Positions 5,747-9,391 of a DNA stretch of 9,391 bases are shown piece by piece (within the stretch, counting starts at the first letter, position 1; each line of letters starts with the position of its first letter). The position numbers were made by a program, and so were the translations under genes. Under the pieces are notes generated by a model, which saw only the letters and a list, made by a program, of their open reading frames with translations, searched no databases and was not told where the DNA came from. Origin of the DNA: Microcaldota archaeon (GTDB lineage: Archaea > Micrarchaeota > Micrarchaeia > Micrarchaeales > Micrarchaeaceae); contig DUIS01000066.1 in assembly GCA_013330215.1 (NCBI GenBank), positions 4,979 to 14,369 of the forward strand, read 5' to 3'.

Positions 5747-5907
5747 TACTTCTTCTGCCTTAATTCCTTCTTGTTTATCTTCCTTTTCATGATTATGCTC
5801 GATCTGTAGCACCTGTTCGAGCAGAAGTAGTTGATTGTGCCTATCCTGAACACGTACATCATCCCCGTGCCCTTCTTTATCTCCTTTGCGCAGTAGGTGC
5901 ATTTCAT
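5746..5907 (-). CDS. rpl24e: 50S ribosomal protein L24e, zinc-ribbon type
   Basis: The 53-residue protein starts MKCTYCAKEIKKGTGMMYVF and continues RIGTINYFCSNRCYRSSI, ending in a lysine-rich helix with KKELRQKK. Four cysteines (3, 6, 29, 33) form CxxC and CxxxC, the zinc-binding pattern of archaeal L24e, and GTGMMYVFRIGTINYFCSNRC matches the family core. It is a component of the large ribosomal subunit. The length is at the short end for the family but no motif is missing. The ATG sits eight bases after the S28e stop, with GGGGAT directly upstream as a ribosome binding site. It is the last gene of the L7Ae-S28e-L24e operon, an order conserved in many archaea. Another frame across the same bases is open but is not coding. 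Confidence 0.93.
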   Translation of the reverse strand: MKCTYCAKEIKKGTGMMYVFRIGTINYFCSNRCYRSSIIMKRKINKKELRQKK

Positions 5908-5915
5908 AGAATCCC

Positions 5916-6152
5916 CTACTTTACCCTTATCTCCTTTGCCTCCCTGCTTGTGTCTGGGAGACGGATTACATCCCCTATCTTTATCGGGCCGAGGACGTTC
6001 CTCCTTATTATCCTGCCGCGGTCGTTGCCCTCAAGTATCTTGCACGAAACTGAATATATCTCACCTGCGATGCCGGTCTTAGCCTTCCTGTTTACGTCTA
6101 CAATCTCTGACAGGAAACCAGAGAATTTGGGCTTTTGCGGTTCGTCCGGCAT
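5916..6152 (-). CDS. rps28e: 30S ribosomal protein S28e
   Basis: From the ATG at 6152 the protein has 78 residues, starting MPDEPQKPKFSGFLSEIVDV. KTGIAGEIYSVSCKILEGND is followed by GRIIRRNVLGPIKIGDVIRL and TSREAKEIRVK, the S1-like beta-barrel signature of S28e. In the archaeal ribosome it binds 16S rRNA near the mRNA exit channel. A GTG at 6161 would add three residues, but it belongs to the ribosome binding site GTGAT lying four bases before the ATG, so I take 6152. The N-terminal extension of about ten residues (PDEPQKPKFS) is a little longer than in many archaea. It follows L7Ae with a 17-base gap and precedes L24e with an eight-base gap. Confidence 0.95.
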   Translation of the reverse strand: MPDEPQKPKFSGFLSEIVDVNRKAKTGIAGEIYSVSCKILEGNDRGRIIRRNVLGPIKIGDVIRLPDTSREAKEIRVK

Positions 6153-6169
6153 CTTAATCACTCACGTTT

Positions 6170-6673
6170 TTAGGATTCTTCCTTTGGCTTCTGCTCTGGC
6201 TTCTGTTCCGCCTTGTGCTCGGGCTTGTGCTCGTGTTCGTGGGCATGCTCGTGCTCCTTAGGCTTTGCCTCGTGCTGAGGTTTTGGCTGTGCTGCTCCCT
6301 TTGAGGCTGATGTGGTGCCCGAAACCTTTGCAACTATCTCCTTTATCGCGTTCGCCGCGCTTCCGGCGTTTTCGACAGCTACCGCCGTGCACGGAACATT
6401 CATGCCTATGGCCTTGCCGAGATCCTGCTTGCTGGGAACATAGGAATAAGGTATCTGCTTCTGCTCGCAGAGGGTAGGTATGTGTATAACGACCTCCTCG
6501 GGCTCGACATCGCCTGCGATAACAACGAGCGAGGCAAGTCCCCTCTCTATGCTCTTCGTCACCTCGTTGGCGCCCTTCCTTACAGTCCCTGACTGCTTTG
6601 CCATCTGCAAAGCCTCGTATGTCTTGGATACGACATCGCTAGATACCTCGAACTTCACATAAGATTTTGCCAT
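6170..6673 (-). CDS. rpl7ae: Ribosomal protein L7Ae with an unusual His/Glu/Lys-rich tail
   Basis: The first 118 residues are a normal archaeal L7Ae: RKGANEVTKSIERG at 32-45 contacts kink-turn RNA, VVIAGDVEPEEVVIHIP follows at 50-66, then LCEQKQIPYSYVPSKQDLG at 68-86. The family binds kink-turns in 23S rRNA, in box C/D and H/ACA guide RNAs and in archaeal RNase P. After about residue 119 comes a low-complexity tail of about 48 residues, first TTSASKGAAQPKPQ, then repeats of HEH, KPEHK and EQKPEQKPK with seven histidines. Such a tail is absent from typical L7Ae, which ends near residue 120. The frame is intact to the stop and no frameshift is needed to explain it. The ATG at 6673 is preceded by GGTG at a good distance. 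It heads the L7Ae-S28e-L24e operon. Confidence 0.95.
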   Translation of the reverse strand: MAKSYVKFEVSSDVVSKTYEALQMAKQSGTVRKGANEVTKSIERGLASLVVIAGDVEPEEVVIHIPTLCEQKQIPYSYVPSKQDLGKAIGMNVPCTAVAVENAGSAANAIKEIVAKVSGTTSASKGAAQPKPQHEAKPKEHEHAHEHEHKPEHKAEQKPEQKPKEES

Positions 6674-6743
6674 AATAACACCGTCGGTTGTACTTCATCC
6701 AGTATTATTCCCTTTCAGGAAAAAGAATACTCAGAAAGTATTG

Positions 6744-6772
6744 TTTATAGATTAACCTTTAGATTATTTAAA
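6744..6772 (-). promoter_or_regulatory. Promoter of the L7Ae-S28e-L24e operon
   Basis: On the minus strand TTTAAATA occurs at 6772-6765 with AAGG just upstream, a strong archaeal TATA box; CTATAAAC at 6751-6744 is a second, weaker candidate. Transcription from the first would begin near 6742 and give a leader of about 68 bases; from the second, near 6720, a leader of about 45. Unlike nuoH, this mRNA would therefore have a real 5' leader, with GGTG close to the ATG. Confidence 0.55.
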
Positions 6773-6828
6773 CCTTGTGCTGAGTCGGATTTGCGGAATA
6801 TAGCCGCTTAAGCAGTACCCTTGTAAAT

Positions 6829-6844
6829 GATGCTATGGAGCATC
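6829..6844. repeat. Perfect six-base inverted repeat with a four-base loop
   Basis: GATGCT-atgg-AGCATC is a perfect hairpin in the 207-base gap between purM and L7Ae. It lies downstream of the purM U-tract and about 57 bases upstream of the L7Ae TATA box. It could protect an mRNA 3' end or bind a regulator; nothing in it decides. The rest of the gap, apart from the promoter and U-tract listed, shows GCGG-aatatag-CCGC at 6793-6807, another short inverted repeat. Confidence 0.4.
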
Positions 6845-6855
6845 TGGCGACAATG

Positions 6856-6861
6856 AAAAAA
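6856..6861 (-). terminator. U-tract terminator after purM
   Basis: Nineteen bases after the purM stop the minus strand carries six T in a row. Oligo-U alone is often enough to release archaeal RNA polymerase, so this may end the EF-2/purM transcript. No stem directly precedes it. Confidence 0.4.
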
Positions 6862-6880
6862 TCCTGCCTATTAGACTTTA

Positions 6881-7990
6881 CTAGAAAGACACAGTTTCCG
6901 AATCGTATTTGGATTCTATTGTGATTTTCCCAGTACCGCCGGTTACATTGCCAATTACTTCTGCAGGATAGTAGTTCCTAATTATACCAAGCGCGGCCTC
7001 TGCGGCATTATCCGAGACTGCCATCACGTACCCGATGCCGTTATTGAAGCGCGTGTACATTTTCTCTGATGCAATGGCAAATTCTCTCTGAATGAACCGG
7101 AATATTTCCTGTGGCTCAAGCTTGTGTTTCCTGTTTATTGAAATGTCTACATTCTTATAGGGACATAGTTCCCCGAGTTTGGATAGGCCTCCTCCAGTTA
7201 TGTGGACCATGCCATGTATATGCTGGCTTGCGTATTCGGTTGCGGCTTGTCCGGAATCACAAGTAAATTGCCTTAGCAGTTCCTTTATTACTGGCAGATA
7301 TCCCCTAGTCGGGACTGTCAGCTCTTCGCCTACGGTCCTGTTGCACCATGGCGCTTTAGAATCGAGACCGTACTGTTTGAGGAGTGTGTCTCTTACAAAG
7401 GTATAGCCGTTTGAATGCAGGTTATCGCTTTCTATACCGATAATGACATCTCCGGGTCTTGCCGATTTGATTATCTGGTGCCCTTTCTTGACATAGCCTT
7501 CCCCGGATATGCCGACCTCGATGCCCTGGAGCGTATTTATTATTGCGGTCTCGCCACCAACTATGGCCATCCCGTTCTGGTTTGCAAGAGCTACAAGTGC
7601 CCCAACAATATTGAATATCTTCTCGGCATTTTCTTCCTGTATCTGTATGTGATCCTCAAAGCTTACAGGGATATACCCGCCTTCTATCAGGTCATCGGCA
7701 ACCATCCAGAATGCGTCCTTTGCACCATGGCGTTCCGTACCCATAATATAATGCAGCGCACCCTTTGTGCCTATCCCATCATTTGCTCTTTGCCTGTAGT
7801 GCCACTTGACGAAGTTGGGATCTATTTCCGTCTTGAATCTTTTGCCATCAGGGGTTATAGTGAATGCATTGTGGTTTGAATGTGTTGACCTTATCATGGC
7901 TCTTATCTGCTCGTTGTATGGTTTGGTTGGGTCGTAGGTACTTGCAGCCGGGTTTGCGCCCGCCTGTACGCTCCTGATTATTGTAGACAT
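6881..7990 (-). CDS. purM: PurM-like phosphoribosylformylglycinamidine cyclo-ligase (AIR synthetase), divergent
   Basis: The 369-residue protein shows the PurM landmarks in order, numbered from the ATG: NDGIGTKGALHY near 70, MVADDLIEGGYIPVSFEDHI near 96-115, GMAIVGGETAI near 140-150, SDNLHSNGYTFVRDTL at 188-203, TVPTRGYLPVI at 225-235, MVHITGGGLSKLGEL near 261-275, RFNNGIGYVMAV at 314-325 and VIGNVTGG near 345. In the family this enzyme closes the imidazole ring of AIR using ATP in de novo purine synthesis. Classical PurM has VNDI and GAEP.FFLDY where this one has VADDLIEGGYIPVSFEDH, and a loop around residues 40-68 is longer, so it is a divergent member; a related activity is possible. The ATG at 7990 is preferred to a GTG at 7999 because AAAGGTG (7997-8003) lies six bases before it. 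It starts 29 bases after the EF-2 stop and is probably cotranscribed. Codons are less GC-biased than in EF-2. Confidence 0.85.
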   Translation of the reverse strand: MSTIIRSVQAGANPAASTYDPTKPYNEQIRAMIRSTHSNHNAFTITPDGKRFKTEIDPNFVKWHYRQRANDGIGTKGALHYIMGTERHGAKDAFWMVADDLIEGGYIPVSFEDHIQIQEENAEKIFNIVGALVALANQNGMAIVGGETAIINTLQGIEVGISGEGYVKKGHQIIKSARPGDVIIGIESDNLHSNGYTFVRDTLLKQYGLDSKAPWCNRTVGEELTVPTRGYLPVIKELLRQFTCDSGQAATEYASQHIHGMVHITGGGLSKLGELCPYKNVDISINRKHKLEPQEIFRFIQREFAIASEKMYTRFNNGIGYVMAVSDNAAEAALGIIRNYYPAEVIGNVTGGTGKITIESKYDSETVSF

Positions 7991-8019
7991 TTTATACACC
8001 TTTAAGCGAAATTAACGAT

Positions 8020-9391
8020 TCACTCGAGGAACTGCTCCGGCTTTGGCGGCTCTTCCGGCTGGCCCTTCCTCTTCCTAATCTCCCTTACTATCTTGTTCTG
8101 CAGTTCCGCCGGGAGCTTCTCGTAGCCTGCGAACTCGTAGTACCAGATCGCCCTTCCCTGCGTGACCCCCCTGAGCGAATTCGAGAATCCCTTTATCACT
8201 TCCGACACCGGCAGCTTTACCTTTATCGACATCTGATCCCTGTCCTGCTCTATTCCTTGAACCTGCCCCCTCTTGCTTTGGAGCAATGTTATAACATCAG
8301 ACATGTATTCCTGCGGCACGTTCACAGTAAAAAGCTGTTTTGGCTCCATCAGGAAGACCCCTGCTGTCAGCATAGCCGCATACATTCCCCTCTTCATCGC
8401 AGGTATTATCTGCGCAGGCCCCCTATGAACCGGATCCTCGTGGATCGTCGCGTCCATTATCTTTACCAGCACTCCCGAACATTTCTCCCTTGCAAGAGGC
8501 CCGTCCCTCGCTGCCTCTGTGAATCCATCTATGAGCAGCTCCATGACCTCGTTTAAGTATTGGACACCGTGGCTTGCGTCGGCGAGTATGCAGTTGTTCG
8601 ACACGAACACAACGTTCTTTGCCAGCGGCCTTTCCATCCCCGCCTCTATCATCGCGTTTATTGCGACAATGCCCTTAGGTGCCCCGTCCCTTATGGAGCC
8701 CGCATCGAGCGCTGCCATTATCGACTCCTTCAGCGGCTCGACTTCGATGTAGAACTTCGTGTGCCTGTTAGGCGTCTTGCTTTCTATGGGGCCGGCATGC
8801 GACTCTATGGTCTCATGGTAAACCACAATAGGCTCGCTTGTCGTTATGGGCACCATGAACTCGTCCCTGAGCTTTGTCTCTATTATCTCAAGATGGAGCT
8901 CGCCCATTCCGCTCACAAGGTGCTCTCCCGTTTCCTGGTTTATTTCGACTTTTATGGTCGGGTCCTGCTTTGAGAGAACCCTTAATGCCTCTATTAGTTT
9001 TGTTGTATCCCTTGAATCCTTTGCCTCTACCGCCTTCGTGACAACCGGCTTTGAGTAGTGCGTTATCTGCTCGAACGGCTCTATCTCATCCTCGCTCAGT
9101 GTGTCCCCTACTGATATGTCCTTCAATCCTATTAGCGCCGCTATGTTCCCTGCAGGAAGCTGCTCCACGAGCACCCTGTCCTGGCCCATGTATATGCCTA
9201 CCTGCTGCACCTTCTGGGGATTGGCCCTTCCTGATATATGGAACTCCACTCCCTTCTTCACCATTCCCGAGAATATCCTTCCGACCGCTATCTCGCCGCT
9301 GTGCTGGTCGTAAACTATGTTGAATACGACTATGTTCGTCTTTGCGCTCTTGTCGACGCCCGTCATAGCCTTCCCTTCCACGCTGTTAACG
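8020..9391 (-). CDS. fusA: Translation elongation factor EF-2, C-terminal part, cut by the window edge
   Basis: The frame is open through the right edge; residues VNSVEGKAMTGVDKS at the edge are internal, so the GTG at 9381 is not the start. About 456 residues are visible of roughly 730 usual for archaea; the GTPase domain lies outside. Present are domain II (FNIVYDQHSGEIAVGRIFSG, VGIYMG, LPAGNIAALIGLKD), domain III (LRVLSKQDPTIKVEINQETG, MGELHLEI), domain IV with ATIHEDPVHRGPAQIIPAMK, and domain V (FLMEPKQLFTVNVPQEYM, SLRGVTQGRAIWYYEFAGYE). The histidine of VHRG (codon 8425-8427) is the position modified to diphthamide in archaeal and eukaryal EF-2, so that modification is expected. EF-2 drives translocation on the ribosome. 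The C-terminus adds a basic, Pro/Glu-rich tail (RKRKGQPEEPPKPEQ). purM follows after 29 bases. Confidence 0.97.
   Translation of the reverse strand, partial: VNSVEGKAMTGVDKSAKTNIVVFNIVYDQHSGEIAVGRIFSGMVKKGVEFHISGRANPQKVQQVGIYMGQDRVLVEQLPAGNIAALIGLKDISVGDTLSEDEIEPFEQITHYSKPVVTKAVEAKDSRDTTKLIEALRVLSKQDPTIKVEINQETGEHLVSGMGELHLEIIETKLRDEFMVPITTSEPIVVYHETIESHAGPIESKTPNRHTKFYIEVEPLKESIMAALDAGSIRDGAPKGIVAINAMIEAGMERPLAKNVVFVSNNCILADASHGVQYLNEVMELLIDGFTEAARDGPLAREKCSGVLVKIMDATIHEDPVHRGPAQIIPAMKRGMYAAMLTAGVFLMEPKQLFTVNVPQEYMSDVITLLQSKRGQVQGIEQDRDQMSIKVKLPVSEVIKGFSNSLRGVTQGRAIWYYEFAGYEKLPAELQNKIVREIRKRKGQPEEPPKPEQFLE

Noticed and set aside
5684..5902. Minus-strand frame of 72 codons across L24e
   Set aside because: It overlaps L24e in another frame; the L24e frame has the four zinc cysteines and a ribosome binding site.
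6180..6260. Short tandem DNA repeats (GTGCTCG, GTGTTCG) as a possible mobile or CRISPR-like element
   Set aside because: They encode the HEH and KPEHK units of the L7Ae tail in frame; units are irregular and no spacers exist.
6824..6875. Possible box C/D guide RNA with ATGATGC, CTGG and CAATGAA
   Set aside because: The C box has one mismatch and no proper D or D' box (CTGA) is present at the right spacing.
7415..7879. Open plus-strand frame of 154 codons inside purM
   Set aside because: It is antisense to well-conserved PurM motifs; its composition is Cys- and Tyr-rich as expected from a shadow frame.

Overview
The window is archaeal. It carries elongation factor 2 with the diphthamide-site context VHRG, the archaeal/eukaryal ribosomal proteins L7Ae, S28e and L24e, TATA-box promoters 25 to 35 bases from start codons, and very short spacers. 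Small proteins, complex I subunits and Asn-rich secreted proteins together suggest a small-genome lineage such as Micrarchaeota (ARMAN-like DPANN). That placement is an inference; no 16S gene is present.

Layout. 1-1201 (minus): start of a complex I operon, nuoH followed by nuoI, which runs off the left edge. 1266-1532 (plus): an 88-residue unknown protein, head to head with nuoH and apparently sharing one TATA box with it. 1536-2249 (minus): an HD-domain protein. 2341-4459 (minus): a two-gene unit with a putative winged-helix DNA-binding protein followed, one base later, by a 564-residue N-glycosylation-rich surface protein. 4595-5178 (plus): a divergent pair of small overlapping genes, a beta-rich Ig-like cytosolic protein and a 77-residue unknown. 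5168-5566 (minus): a short hexapeptide-repeat protein that overlaps the preceding gene tail to tail. 5746-6673 (minus): the operon L7Ae-S28e-L24e, with a promoter upstream and a hairpin/U-tract terminator at its end. 6881-9391 (minus): EF-2 (N-terminal part outside the window) followed by a divergent purM.

The conserved parts are respiration (nuoH/nuoI), translation (EF-2, L7Ae, S28e, L24e) and one purine biosynthesis enzyme. The less understood part is 1266-5566, which holds seven proteins: one with a recognisable enzymatic fold (HD), one surface protein, one probable regulator and four small proteins of unknown role. No tRNA, rRNA, CRISPR array, transposase or integrase was seen. I see no clear new defence or mobile system. 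The best candidates for undescribed biology are the regulator/surface-protein unit with its divergent Ig-like partner, the His-rich tail on L7Ae, and the single TATA box serving two divergent genes.
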